Numbered from the stretch's first letter, positions 41,394 through 55,605 are shown. The stretch: DNA of 64,000 nt from Crossaster papposus (GCA_037893245.1 JBAIAA010001550.1:1-64000); one strand, 5' to 3'. A program made the numbers and translations. Notes: generated by a model from the letters alone, not told the origin.

Positions 41394-42952
41394 AACTCGA
41401 GGGCTTGTTCCGACATCAGGTGTTTATTTCTTATGCACACTTCTTTCCCTTTACATATTTAACTCGAGGGCTTGTTCCGACATCAGGTGTTTATTTCTTA
41501 TGCACACTTCTTTCCCTTTACATATTTCTTATGCACACTTCTTTCCCTTTACATATTTCTTATGCACACTTCTTTCCCTTTACATATTTCTTATGCACAC
41601 TTCTTTCCCTTTACATATTTAACTCGAGGGCTTGTTCCGACATCAGGTGTTTATTTCTTATGCACACTTCTTTCCCTTTACATATTTCTTATGCACACTT
41701 CTTTCCCTTTACATATTTCTTATGCACACTTCTTTCACTTTACATATTTCTTATGCACACTTCTTTCCCTTTACATATTTCTTATGCACACTTCTTTCCC
41801 TTTACATATTTCTTATGCACACTTCTTTCCCTTTACATATTTAACTCGAGGGCTTGTTCCGACATCAGGTGTTTATTTCTTATGCACACTTCTTTCCCTT
41901 TACATATTTCTTATGCACACTTCTTTCCCTTTACATATTTAACTCGAGGGCTTGTTCCGAAATGAGGTGTTTATTTCTTATGCACACTTCTTTCCCTTTA
42001 CATATTTATTATGCACACTTCTTTCCCTTTACATATTTCTTATGCACACTTCTTTCCCTTTACATATTTCTTATGCACACTTCTTTCCCTTTACATATTT
42101 CTTATGCACACTTCTTTCCCTTTACATATTTCTTATGCACACTTCTTTCCCTTTACATATTTCTTATGCACACTTCTTTCCCTTTACATATTTCTTATGC
42201 ACACTTCTTTCCCTTTACATATTTCTTATGCACACTTCTTTCCCTTTACATATTTCTTATGCACACTTCTTTCCCTTTACATATTTCTTATGCACACTTC
42301 TTTCCATTTACATATTTAACTCGAGGGCTTGTTCCGACATCAGGTGTTTATTTCTTATGCACACTTCTTTCCCTTTACATATTTCTTATGCACACTTCTT
42401 TCCCTTTACATATTTCTTATGCACACTTATTTCCCTTTACATATTTCTTATGCACACTTCTTTCCCTTTACATATTTCTTATGCACACTTCTTTCCCTTT
42501 ACATATTTCTTATGCACACTTCTTTCCCTTTACATATTTAACTCGAGGGCTTGTTCCGACATCAGGTGTTTATTTCTTATGCACACTTCTTTCCCTTTAC
42601 ATATTTCTTATGCACACTTCTTTCCCTTTACATATTTAACTCGAGGGCTTGTTCCGAAATGAGGTGTTTATTTCTTATGCACACTTCTTTCCCTTTACAT
42701 ATTTATTATGCACACTTCTTTCCCTTTACATATTTCTTATGCACACTTCTTTCCCTTTACATATTTCTTATGCACACTTCTTTCCCTTTACATATTTCTT
42801 ATGCACACTTCTTTCCCTTTACATATTTCTTATGCACACTTCTTTCCCTTTACATATTTCTTATGCACACTTCTTTCCCTTTACATATTTCTTATGCACA
42901 CTTCTTTCCCTTTACATATTTCTTATGCACACTTCTTTCCCTTTACATATTT
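41394..42952 (+). repeat. Higher-order repeat T, copy 1 (1,559 bp)
   Basis: A counts are 1,4,6,2,11,6,2,9, for 1,559 bp. It contains two B monomers (41941 and 42638) with the double change CGAAATGAGG for CGACATCAGG. They lie 697 bp apart, each after a 6,2 pair, which reveals a smaller inner duplication. CTTTCACTTT near 41734 and CCATTTAC near 42304 recur 1,559 bp later in T2. Confidence 0.93.
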
Positions 42953-44511
42953 AACTCGAGGGCTTGTTCCGACATCAGGTGTTTATTTCTTATGCACACT
43001 TCTTTCCCTTTACATATTTAACTCGAGGGCTTGTTCCGACATCAGGTGTTTATTTCTTATGCACACTTCTTTCCCTTTACATATTTCTTATGCACACTTC
43101 TTTCCCTTTACATATTTCTTATGCACACTTCTTTCCCTTTACATATTTCTTATGCACACTTCTTTCCCTTTACATATTTAACTCGAGGGCTTGTTCCGAC
43201 ATCAGGTGTTTATTTCTTATGCACACTTCTTTCCCTTTACATATTTCTTATGCACACTTCTTTCCCTTTACATATTTCTTATGCACACTTCTTTCACTTT
43301 ACATATTTCTTATGCACACTTCTTTCCCTTTACATATTTCTTATGCACACTTCTTTCCCTTTACATATTTCTTATGCACACTTCTTTCCCTTTACATATT
43401 TAACTCGAGGGCTTGTTCCGACATCAGGTGTTTATTTCTTATGCACACTTCTTTCCCTTTACATATTTCTTATGCACACTTCTTTCCCTTTACATATTTA
43501 ACTCGAGGGCTTGTTCCGAAATGAGGTGTTTATTTCTTATGCACACTTCTTTCCCTTTACATATTTATTATGCACACTTCTTTCCCTTTACATATTTCTT
43601 ATGCACACTTCTTTCCCTTTACATATTTCTTATGCACACTTCTTTCCCTTTACATATTTCTTATGCACACTTCTTTCCCTTTACATATTTCTTATGCACA
43701 CTTCTTTCCCTTTACATATTTCTTATGCACACTTCTTTCCCTTTACATATTTCTTATGCACACTTCTTTCCCTTTACATATTTCTTATGCACACTTCTTT
43801 CCCTTTACATATTTCTTATGCACACTTCTTTCCCTTTACATATTTCTTATGCACACTTCTTTCCATTTACATATTTAACTCGAGGGCTTGTTCCGACATC
43901 AGGTGTTTATTTCTTATGCACACTTCTTTCCCTTTACATATTTCTTATGCACACTTCTTTCCCTTTACATATTTCTTATGCACACTTATTTCCCTTTACA
44001 TATTTCTTATGCACACTTCTTTCCCTTTACATATTTCTTATGCACACTTCTTTCCCTTTACATATTTCTTATGCACACTTCTTTCCCTTTACATATTTAA
44101 CTCGAGGGCTTGTTCCGACATCAGGTGTTTATTTCTTATGCACACTTCTTTCCCTTTACATATTTCTTATGCACACTTCTTTCCCTTTACATATTTAACT
44201 CGAGGGCTTGTTCCGAAATGAGGTGTTTATTTCTTATGCACACTTCTTTCCCTTTACATATTTATTATGCACACTTCTTTCCCTTTACATATTTCTTATG
44301 CACACTTCTTTCCCTTTACATATTTCTTATGCACACTTCTTTCCCTTTACATATTTCTTATGCACACTTCTTTCCCTTTACATATTTCTTATGCACACTT
44401 CTTTCCCTTTACATATTTCTTATGCACACTTCTTTCCCTTTACATATTTCTTATGCACACTTCTTTCCCTTTACATATTTCTTATGCACACTTCTTTCCC
44501 TTTACATATTT
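42953..44511 (+). repeat. Higher-order repeat T, copy 2 (1,559 bp)
   Basis: This is T1 plus 1,559 bp, with A counts 1,4,6,2,11,6,2 and then 11 instead of 9. The CGAAATGAGG B monomers are at 43500 and 44197. From 43500 onward it also belongs to the 2,256 bp U period, so the two higher-order registers overlap. Confidence 0.93.
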
Positions 44512-45755
44512 CTTATGCACACTTCTTTCCCTTTACATATTTCTTATGCACACTTCTTTCCATTTACATATTTAACTCGAGGGCTTGTTCCGACATCAGG
44601 TGTTTATTTCTTATGCACACTTCTTTCCCTTTACATATTTCTTATGCACACTTCTTTCCCTTTACATATTTCTTATGCACACTTCTTTCCCTTTACATAT
44701 TTCTTATGCACACTTCTTTCCCTTTACATATTTCTTATGCACACTTCTTTCCCTTTACATATTTAACTCGAGGGCTTGTTCCGACATCAGGTGTTTATTT
44801 CTTATGCACACTTCTTTCCCTTTACATATTTAACTCGAGGGCTTGTTCCGACATCAGGTGTTTATTTCTTATGCACACTTCTTTCCCTTTACATATTTCT
44901 TATGCACACTTCTTTCCCTTTACATATTTCTTATGCACACTTCTTTCCCTTTACATATTTCTTATGCACACTTCTTTCCCTTTACATATTTCTTATGCAC
45001 ACTTCTTTCCCTTTACATATTTCTTATGCACACTTCTTTCCCTTTACATATTTAACTCGAGGGCTTGTTCCGACATCAGGTGTTTATTTTGTATGCACAC
45101 TTCTTTCCCTTTACATATTTCTTATGCACACTTCTTTCCCTTTACATATTTCTTATGCACACTTCTTTCCCTTTACATATTTAACTCGAGGGCTTGTTCC
45201 GACATCAGGTGTTTATTTCTTATGCACACTTCTTTCCCTTTACATATTTAACTCGAGGGCTTGTTCCGACATCAGGTGTTTATTTCTTATGCACACTTCT
45301 TTCCCTTTAGATATTTCTTATGCACACTTCTTTCCCTTTACATATTTCTTATGCACACTTCTTTCCCTTTAGATATTTCTTATGCACACTTCTTTCCCTT
45401 TACATATTTCTTATGCACACTTCTTTCCCTTTACATATTTCTTATGCACACTTCTTTCCCTTTACATATTTCTTATGCACACTTCTTTCCCTTTACATAT
45501 TTCATATGCACACTTCTTTCCCTTTACATATTTCTTATGCACACTTCTTTCCCTTTACATATTTCTTATGCACACTTCTTTCCCTTTACATATTTCTTAT
45601 GCACACTTCTTTCCCTTTACATATGTCTTATGCACACTTCTTTCCCTTTACATATTTAACTCGAGGGATTGTTCCGACATCAGGTGTTTATTTCTTATGC
45701 ACACTTCTTTCCCTTTACATATTTCTTATGCACACTTCTTTCCCTTTACATATTT
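43500..45755 (+). repeat. Higher-order repeat U, copy 1 (2,256 bp)
   Basis: A counts are 11,6,2,11,5,1,6,3,1,12,2, for 2,256 bp. It is a composite: the first part is T-like (11,6,2 with the CGAAATGAGG B at 43500 and 44197), and the last part (3,1,12,2 with two CTTTAGATAT, CATATGTC and GGGATTGTTCC) is V-like. U2 repeats it at once. Confidence 0.94.
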
Positions 45756-48011
45756 AACTCGAGGGCTTGTTCCGACATCAGGTGTTTATTTCTTATGCAC
45801 ACTTCTTTCCCTTTACATATTTATTATGCACACTTCTTTCCCTTTACATATTTCTTATGCACACTTCTTTCCCTTTACATATTTCTTATGCACACTTCTT
45901 TCCCTTTACATATTTCTTATGCACACTTCTTTCCCTTTACATATTTCTTATGCACACTTCTTTCCCTTTACATATTTCTTATGCACACTTCTTTCCCTTT
46001 ACATATTTCTTATGCACACTTCTTTCCCTTTACATATTTCTTATGCACACTTCTTTCCCTTTACATATTTCTTATGCACACTTCTTTCCCTTTACATATT
46101 TCTTATGCACACTTCTTTCCATTTACATATTTAACTCGAGGGCTTGTTCCGACATCAGGTGTTTATTTCTTATGCACACTTCTTTCCCTTTACATATTTC
46201 TTATGCACACTTCTTTCCCTTTACATATTTCTTATGCACACTTATTTCCCTTTACATATTTCTTATGCACACTTCTTTCCCTTTACATATTTCTTATGCA
46301 CACTTCTTTCCCTTTACATATTTCTTATGCACACTTCTTTCCCTTTACATATTTAACTCGAGGGCTTGTTCCGACATCAGGTGTTTATTTCTTATGCACA
46401 CTTCTTTCCCTTTACATATTTCTTATGCACACTTCTTTCCCTTTACATATTTAACTCGAGGGCTTGTTCCGAAATGAGGTGTTTATTTCTTATGCACACT
46501 TCTTTCCCTTTACATATTTATTATGCACACTTCTTTCCCTTTACATATTTCTTATGCACACTTCTTTCCCTTTACATATTTCTTATGCACACTTCTTTCC
46601 CTTTACATATTTCTTATGCACACTTCTTTCCCTTTACATATTTCTTATGCACACTTCTTTCCCTTTACATATTTCTTATGCACACTTCTTTCCCTTTACA
46701 TATTTCTTATGCACACTTCTTTCCCTTTACATATTTCTTATGCACACTTCTTTCCCTTTACATATTTCTTATGCACACTTCTTTCCCTTTACATATTTCT
46801 TATGCACACTTCTTTCCATTTACATATTTAACTCGAGGGCTTGTTCCGACATCAGGTGTTTATTTCTTATGCACACTTCTTTCCCTTTACATATTTCTTA
46901 TGCACACTTCTTTCCCTTTACATATTTCTTATGCACACTTCTTTCCCTTTACATATTTCTTATGCACACTTCTTTCCCTTTACATATTTCTTATGCACAC
47001 TTCTTTCCCTTTACATATTTAACTCGAGGGCTTGTTCCGACATCAGGTGTTTATTTCTTATGCACACTTCTTTCCCTTTACATATTTAACTCGAGGGCTT
47101 GTTCCGACATCAGGTGTTTATTTCTTATGCACACTTCTTTCCCTTTACATATTTCTTATGCACACTTCTTTCCCTTTACATATTTCTTATGCACACTTCT
47201 TTCCCTTTACATATTTCTTATGCACACTTCTTTCCCTTTACATATTTCTTATGCACACTTCTTTCCCTTTACATATTTCTTATGCACACTTCTTTCCCTT
47301 TACATATTTAACTCGAGGGCTTGTTCCGACATCAGGTGTTTATTTTGTATGCACACTTCTTTCCCTTTACATATTTCTTATGCACACTTCTTTCCCTTTA
47401 CATATTTCTTATGCACACTTCTTTCCCTTTACATATTTAACTCGAGGGCTTGTTCCGACATCAGGTGTTTATTTCTTATGCACACTTCTTTCCCTTTACA
47501 TATTTAACTCGAGGGCTTGTTCCGACATCAGGTGTTTATTTCTTATGCACACTTCTTTCCCTTTAGATATTTCTTATGCACACTTCTTTCCCTTTACATA
47601 TTTCTTATGCACACTTCTTTCCCTTTAGATATTTCTTATGCACACTTCTTTCCCTTTACATATTTCTTATGCACACTTCTTTCCCTTTACATATTTCTTA
47701 TGCACACTTCTTTCCCTTTACATATTTCTTATGCACACTTCTTTCCCTTTACATATTTCATATGCACACTTCTTTCCCTTTACATATTTCTTATGCACAC
47801 TTCTTTCCCTTTACATATTTCTTATGCACACTTCTTTCCCTTTACATATTTCTTATGCACACTTCTTTCCCTTTACCTATGTCTTATGCACACTTCTTTC
47901 CCTTTACATATTTAACTCGAGGGATTGTTCCGACATCAGGTGTTTATTTCTTATGCACACTTCTTTCCCTTTACATATTTCTTATGCACACTTCTTTCCC
48001 TTTACATATTT
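45756..48011 (+). repeat. Higher-order repeat U, copy 2 (2,256 bp)
   Basis: All B positions are U1 plus 2,256. One informative difference is that the first B (45756) has the standard CGACATCAGG, whereas its partner at 43500 has CGAAATGAGG. The B at 46453 keeps the variant. A CTTTACCTATG variant near 47875 is private. Confidence 0.94.
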
Positions 48012-48398
48012 AACTCGAGGGCTTGTTCCGACATCAGGTGTTTATTTCTTATGCACACTTCTTTCCCTTTACATATTTAACTCGAGAGCTTGTTCCGACA
48101 TCAGGTGTTTATTTCTTATGCACACTTCTTTCCCTTTACATATTTCTTATGCACACTTCTTTCCCTTTACATATTTCTTATGCACACTTCTTTCCCTTTA
48201 CATATTTCTTATGCACACTTCTTTCCCTTTACATATTTAACTCGAGGGCTTGTTCCGACATCAGGTGTTTATTTCTTATGCACACTTCTTTCCCTTTACA
48301 TATTTCTTATGCACACTTCTTTCCCTTTACATATTTCTTATGCACACTTCTTTCCCTTTACATATTTATAATGCACACTTCTTTCCCTTTACATATTT
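47310..48398 (+). repeat. Higher-order repeat V, copy 2 (overlaps the end of U2)
   Basis: A counts are 3,1,12,2,1,4,4, matching V1 (40048-41043) except for three more A monomers (93 bp). Shared markers are TTTTGTATGC, paired CTTTAGATAT, GGGATTGTTCC in the B at 47914 and CGAGAGCTTG in the B at 48079. V material therefore brackets the T/U expansion. Confidence 0.9.
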
Positions 48399-51181
48399 AA
48401 CTCGAGGGCTTGTTCCGACATCAGGTGTTTATTTCGTATGCACACTTCTTTCCCTTTACATATTTCTTATGCACACTTCTTTCCCTTTACATATTTAACT
48501 CGAGGGCTTGTTCCGACATCAGGTGTTTATTTCTTATGCACACTTCTTTCCCTTTACATATTTCTTATGCACACTTCTTTCCCTTTACATATTTCTTATG
48601 CACACTTCTTTCCCTTTACATATTTCTTATGCACACTTCTTTCCCTTTACATATTTCTTATGCACACTTCTTTCCCTTTACATATTTCTTATGCACACTT
48701 CTTTCCCTTTACATATTTCTTATGCACACTTCTTTCCCTTTACATATTTCTTATGCACACTTCTTTCCCTTTACATATTTAACTCGAAGGCTTGTTCCGA
48801 CATCAGGTGTTTATTTCTTATGCACACTTCTTTCCCTTTACATATTTAACTCGAGGGCTTGTTCCGACATCAGGTGTTTATTTCTTATGCACACTTCTTT
48901 CCCTTTACATATTTCTTATGCACACTTCTTTCCCTTTACATATTTCTTATGCACACTTCTTTCCCTTTACATATTTAACTCGAGGGCTTGTTCCGACATC
49001 AGGTGTTTATTTCTTATGCACACTTCTTTCCCTTTACATATTTCTTATGCACACTTCTTTCCCTTTACATATTTCTTATGCACACTTCTTTCCCTTTACT
49101 TTTTTTCTTATGCACACTTCTTTCCCTTTACATATTTCTTATGCACATTTCTTTCCCTTTACATATTTAACTCGAGGGCTTGTTCCGACATCAGGTGTTT
49201 ATTTCTTATGCACACTTCTTTCCCTTTACATATTTCGTATGCACACTTCTTTCCCTTTACATATTTCTTATGCACACTTCTTTCCCTTTACATATTTAAC
49301 TCGAGGGCTTGTTCCGACATCAGGTGTTTATTTCTTATGCACACTTCTTTCCCTTTACATATTTATTATGCACACTTCTTTCCCTTTACATATTTCTTAT
49401 GCACACTTCTTTCCCTTTACATATTTCTTATGCACACTTCTTTCCCTTTACATATTTCTTATGCACACTTCTTTCCCTTTACATATTTAACTCGAGGGCT
49501 TGTTCCGAAATGAGGTGTTTATTTCTTATGCACACTTCTTTCCCTTTACATATTTCTTATGCACACTTCTTTCCCTTTACATATTTCTTATGCACACTTC
49601 TTTCCCTTTACATATTTCTTATGCACACTTCTTTCCCTTTACATATTTCTTATGCACACTTCTTTCCCTTTACATATTTCTTATGCACACTTCTTTCCCT
49701 TTACATATTTCTTATGCACACTTCTTTCCCTTTACATATTTCTTATGCACACTTCTTTCCCTTTACATATTTCTTATGCACACTTCTTTCCCTTTACATA
49801 TTTCTTATGCACACTTCTTACCCTTTACATATTTCTTATGCACACTTCTTTCCCTTTACATATTTCTTATGCACACTTCTTTCCATTTACATATTTAACT
49901 CGAGGGCTTGTTCCGACATCAGGTGTTTATTTCTTATGCACACTTCTTTCCCTTTACATATTTCTTATGCACACTTCTTTCCCTTTACATATTTCTTATG
50001 CACACTTATTTCCCTTTACATATTTCTTATGCACACTTCTTTCCCTTTACATATTTCTTATGCACACTTCTTTCCCTTTACATATTTCTTATGCACACTT
50101 CTTTCCCTTTACATATTTAACTCGAGGGCTTGTTCCGACATCAGGTGTTTATTTCTTATGCACACTTCTTTCCCTTTACATATTTAACTCGAGGGCTTGT
50201 TCCGACATCAGGTGTTTATTTCTTATGCACACTTCTTTCCCTTTACATATTTAACTCGAGGGCTTGTTCCGACATCAGGTGTTTATTTCTTATGCACACT
50301 TATTTCCCTTTACATATTTCTTATGCACACTTCTTTCCCTTTACATATTTCTTATGCACACTTCTTTCCCTTTACATATTTCTTATGCACACTTCTTTCC
50401 CTTTACATATTTAACTCGAGGGCTTGTTCCGACATCAGGTGTTTATTTCTTATGCACACTTCTTTCCCTTTACATATTTAACTCGAGGGCTTGTTCCGAC
50501 ATCAGGTGTTTATTTCTTATGCACACTTATTTCCCTTTACATATTTCTTATGCACACTTCTTTCCCTTTACATATTTCTTATGCACACTTCTTTCCCTTT
50601 ACATATTTCTTATGCACACTTCTTTCCCTTTACATATTTCTTATGCACACTTCTTTCCCTTTACATATTTCTTATGCACACTTCTTTCCCTTTACATATT
50701 TCTTATGCACACTTCTTTCCCTTTACATATTTCTTATGCACACTTCTTTCCCTTTACATATTTCTTATGCACACTTCTTTCCCTTTACATATTTCTTATG
50801 CACACTTCTTTCCCTTTACATATTTCTTATGCACACTTCTTTCCCTTTACATATTTAACTCGAGGGCTTGTTCCGACATCAGGTGTTTATTTCTTATGCA
50901 CACTTCTTTCCCTTTACATATTTCTTATGCACACTTCTTTCCCTTTACATATTTAACTCGAGGGCTTGTTCCGACATCAGGTGTTTATTTCTTATGCACA
51001 CTTCTTTCCCTTTACATATTTAACTCGAGGGCTTGTTCCGACATCAGGTGTTTATTTCTTATGCACACTTCTTTCCCTTTACATATTTCTTATGCACACT
51101 TCTTTCCCTTTACATATTTCTTATGCACACTTCTTTCCCTTTACATATTTCTTATGCACACTTCTTTCCCTTTACATATTT
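48399..51181 (+). repeat. Irregular block between V2 and X1
   Basis: The B at 48399 is followed by A counts 2,8,1,3,5 (+1 bp),3,5,12,6,1,1,4,1,11,2,1,4, ending at the B at 51182. It holds the only n=8 interval I saw (48497-48780) and the only adjacent pair of n=1 intervals (B at 50119, 50186 and 50253). The B at 48781 has CGAAGGCTTG. The B at 49489 has CGAAATGAGG, the farthest of the six copies. The B monomers at 50253 and 50480 are each followed by a CTTATTTCCC A, pointing to a local 227 bp duplication. The last 2,1,4 also precedes W1 and W2. Confidence 0.9.
49075..49106 (+). repeat. A monomer lengthened to 32 bp with a seven-T run
   Basis: The usual ATATTT terminus is replaced by seven T, one base longer than normal. 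It breaks the ACATATTT motif that almost every other A retains. Confidence 0.88.
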
Positions 51182-53034
51182 AACTCGAGGGCTTGTTCCG
51201 ACATCAGGTGTTTATTTCTTATGCACACTTCTTTCCCTTTACATATTTCTTATGCACACTTCTTTCCCTTTACATATTTCTTATGCACACTTCTTTCCCT
51301 TTACATATTTCTTATGCACACTTCTTTCCCTTTACATATTTCTTATGCACACTTCTTTCCCTTTACATATTCAACTCGAGGGCTTGTTCCGACATCAGGT
51401 GTTTATTTCTTATGCACACTTCTTTCCCTTTACATATTTCTTATGCACACTTCTTTCCCTTTACATATTTAACTCGAGGGCTTGTTCCGACATCAGGTGT
51501 TTATTTCTTATGCACACTTCTTTCCCTTTACATATTTCTTATGCACACTTCTTTCCCTTTACATATTTCTTATGCACACTTCTTTCCCTTTACATATTTC
51601 TTATGCACACTTCTTTCCCTTTACATATTTCTTATGCACACTTCTTTCCCTTTACATATTTCTTATGCACACTTCTTTCCCTTTACATATTTCTTATGCA
51701 CACTTCTTTCCCTTTACATATTTCTTATGCACACTTCTTTCCCTTTACATATTTCTTATGCACACTTCTTTCCCTTTACATATTTAACTCGAGGGCTTGT
51801 TCCGACATCAGGTGTTTATTTCTTATGCACACTTCTTTCCCTTTACATATTTAACTCGAGGGCTTGTTCCGACATCAGGTGTTTATTTCTTATGCACACT
51901 TCTTTCCCTTTACATATTTCTTATGCACACTTCTTTCCCTTTACATATTTCTTATGCACACTTCTTTCCCTTTACATATTTAACTCGAGGGCTTGTTCCG
52001 ACATCAGGTGTTTATTTCTTATGCACACTTCTTTCCCTTTACATATTTCTTATGCACACTTCTTTCCCTTTACATATTTCTTATGCACACTTCTTTCCCT
52101 TTACATATTTCTTATGCACACTTCTTTCCCTTTACATATTTCTTATGCACATTTCTTTCCCTTTACATATTTAACTCGAGGGCTTGTTCCGACATCAGGT
52201 GTTTATTTCTTATGCACACTTCTTTCCCTTTACATATTTCTTATGCACACTTCTTTCCCTTTACATATTTCTTATGCACACTTCTTTCCCTTTACATATT
52301 TAACTCGAGGGCTTGTTCCGACATCAGGTGTTTATTTCTTATGCACACTTCTTTCCCTTTACATATTTATTATGCACACTTCTTTCCCTTTACATATTTC
52401 TTATGCACACTTCTTTCCCTTTACATATTTCTTATGCACACTTCTTTCCCTTTACATATTTCTTATGCACACTTCTTTCCCTTTACATATTTCTTATGCA
52501 CACTTCTTTCCCTTTACATATTTCTTATGCACACTTCTTTCCCTTTACATATTTCTTATGCACACTTCTTTCCCTTTACATATTTCTTATGCACACTTCT
52601 TTCCCTTTACATATTTCTTATGCACACTTCTTTCCCTTTACATATTTCTTATGCACACTTCTTTCCCTTTACATATTTCTTATGCACACTTCTTTCCCTT
52701 TACATATTTAACTCGAGGGCTTGTTCCGACATCAGGTGTTTATTTCTTATGCACACTTCTTTCCCTTTACATATTTCTTATGCACACTTCTTTCCCTTTA
52801 CATATTTAACTCGAGGGCTTGTTCCGACATCAGGTGTTTATTTCTTATGCACACTTCTTTCCCTTTACATATTTAACTCGAGGGCTTGTTCCGACATCAG
52901 GTGTTTATTTCTTATGCACACTTCTTTCCCTTTACATATTTCTTATGCACACTTCTTTCCCTTTACATATTTCTTATGCACACTTCTTTCCCTTTACATA
53001 TTTCTTATGCACACTTCTTTCCCTTTACATATTT
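51182..53034 (+). repeat. Higher-order repeat X, copy 1 (1,853 bp)
   Basis: A counts are 5,2,9,1,3,5,3,12,2,1,4, for 1,853 bp. The first part recurs at 53035 and 58155 inside W1 and W2. The A before the B at 51373 ends TATTC, which abolishes the TAA that nearly every B junction has. From 51982 on, this block also lines up with 57102-58154 at 5,120 bp, so the X and W registers overlap. Confidence 0.93.
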
Positions 53035-54923
53035 AACTCGAGGGCTTGTTCCGACATCAGGTGTTTATTTCTTATGCACACTTCTTTCCCTTTACATATT
53101 TCTTATGCACACTTCTTTCCCTTTACATATTTCTTATGCACACTTCTTTCCCTTTACATATTTCTTATGCACACTTCTTTCCCTTTACATATTTCTTATG
53201 CACACTTCTTTCCCTTTACATATTTAACTCGAGGGCTTGTTCCGACATCAGGTGTTTATTTCTTATGCACACTTCTTTCCCTTTACATATTTCTTATGCA
53301 CACTTCTTTCCCTTTACATATTTAACTCGAGGGCTTGTTCCGACATCAGGTGTTTATTTCTTATGCACACTTCTTTCCCTTTACATATTTCTTATGCACA
53401 CTTCTTTCCCTTTACATATTTCTTATGCACACTTCTTTCCCTTTACATATTTCTTATGCACACTTCTTTCCCTTTACATATTTCTTATGCACACTTCTTT
53501 CCCTTTACATATTTCTTATGCACACTTCTTTCCCTTTACATATTTCTTATGCACACTTTTTTCCCTTTACATATTTCTTATGCACACTTCTTTCCCTTTA
53601 CATATTTCTTATGCACACTTCTTTCCCTTTACATATTTAACTCGAGGGCTTGTTCCGACATCAGGTGTTTATTTCTTATGCACACTTCTTTCCCTTTACA
53701 TATTTAACTCGAGGGCTTGTTCCGACATCAGGTGTTTATTTCTTATGCACACTTCTTTCCCTTTACATATTTCTTATGCACACTTCTTTCCCTTTACATA
53801 TTTCTTATGCACACTTCTTTCCCTTTACATATTTAACTCGAGGGCTTGTTCCGACATCAGGTGTTTATTTCTTATGCACACTTCTTTCCCTTTACATATT
53901 TCTTATGCACACTTCTTTCCCTTTACATATTTCTTATGCACACTTCTTTCCCTTTACATATTTCTTATGCACACTTCTTTCCCTTTACATATTTCTTATG
54001 CACATTTCTTTCCCTTTACATATTTAACTCGAGGGCTTGTTACGACATCAGGTGTTTATTTCTTATGCACACTTCTTTCCCTTTACATATTTCTTATGCA
54101 CACTTCTTTCCCTTTACATATTTCTTATGCACACTTCTTTCCCTTTACATATTTAACTCGAGGGCTTGTTCCGACATCAGGTGTTTATTTCTTATGCACA
54201 CTTCTTTCCCTTTACATATTTATTATGCACACTTCTTTCCCTTTACATATTTCTTATGCACACTTCTTTCCCTTTACATATTTCTTATGCACACTTCTTT
54301 CCCTTTACATATTTCTTATGCACACTTCTTTCCCTTTACATATTTCTTATGCACACTTCTTTCCCTTTACATATTTCTTATGCACACTTCTTTCCCTTTA
54401 CATATTTCTTATGCACACTTCTTTCCCTTTACATATTTCTTATGCACACTTCTTTCCCTTTACATATTTCTTATGCACACTTCTTTCCCTTTACATATTT
54501 CTTATGCACACTTCTTTCCCTTTACATATTTCTTATGCACACTTCTTTCCCTTTACATATTTAACTCGAGGGCTTGTTCCGACATCAGGTGTTTATTTCT
54601 TATGCACACTTCTTTCCCTTTACATATTTCTTATGCACACTTCTTTCCCTTTACATATTTAACTCGAGGGCTTGTTCCGACATCAGGTGTTTATTTATTA
54701 TGCACACTTCTTTCCCTTTACATATTTCTTATGCACACTTCTTTCCCTTTACATATTTAACTCGAGGGCTTGTTCCGACATCAGGTGTTTATTTATTATG
54801 CACACTTCTTTCCCTTTACATATTTCTTATGCACACTTCTTTCCCTTTACATATTTCTTATGCACACTTCTTTCCCTTTACATATTTAACTCGAGGGCTT
54901 GTTCCGACATCAGGTGTTTATTT

Positions 54924-55605
54924 CTTATGCACACTTCTTTCCCTTTACATATTTCTTATGCACACTTCTTTCCCTTTACATATTTCTTATGCACACTTCT
55001 TTCCCTTTACATATTTCTTATGCACACTTCTTTCCCTTTACATATTTCTTATGCACACTTCTTTCCCTTTACATATTTCTTATGCACACTTCTTTCCCTT
55101 TACATATTTCTTATGCACACTTCTTTCCCTTTACATATTTCTTATGCACACTTCTTTCCCTTTACATATTTCTTATGCACACTTCTTTCCCTTTACATAT
55201 TTCTTATGCACACTTCTTTCCCTTTACATATTTCTTATGCACACTTCTTTCCCTTTACATATTTCTTATGCACACTTCTTTCCCTTTACATATTTCTTAT
55301 GCACACTTCTTTCCCTTTACATATTTCTTATGCACACTTTTTTCCCTTTACATATTTCTTATGCACACTTCTTTCCCTTTACATATTTCTTATGCACACT
55401 TCTTTCCCTTTACATATTTCTTATGCACACTTCTTTCCCTTTACATATTTCTTATGCACACTTCTTTCCCTTTACATATTTCTTATGCACACTTCTTTCC
55501 CTTTACATATTTCTTATGCACACTTCTTTCCCTTTACATATTTCTTATGCACACTTCTTTCCCTTTACATATTTCTTATGCACACTTCTTTCCCTTTACA
55601 TATTT
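54924..55605 (+). repeat. Longest pure A run, 22 monomers (W1)
   Basis: 22 consecutive A monomers (682 bp) lie between the B monomers at 54888 and 55606. One has a six-T core near 55338. Runs of 22 occur three times in the window and runs of 18-21 not at all. Confidence 0.95.
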
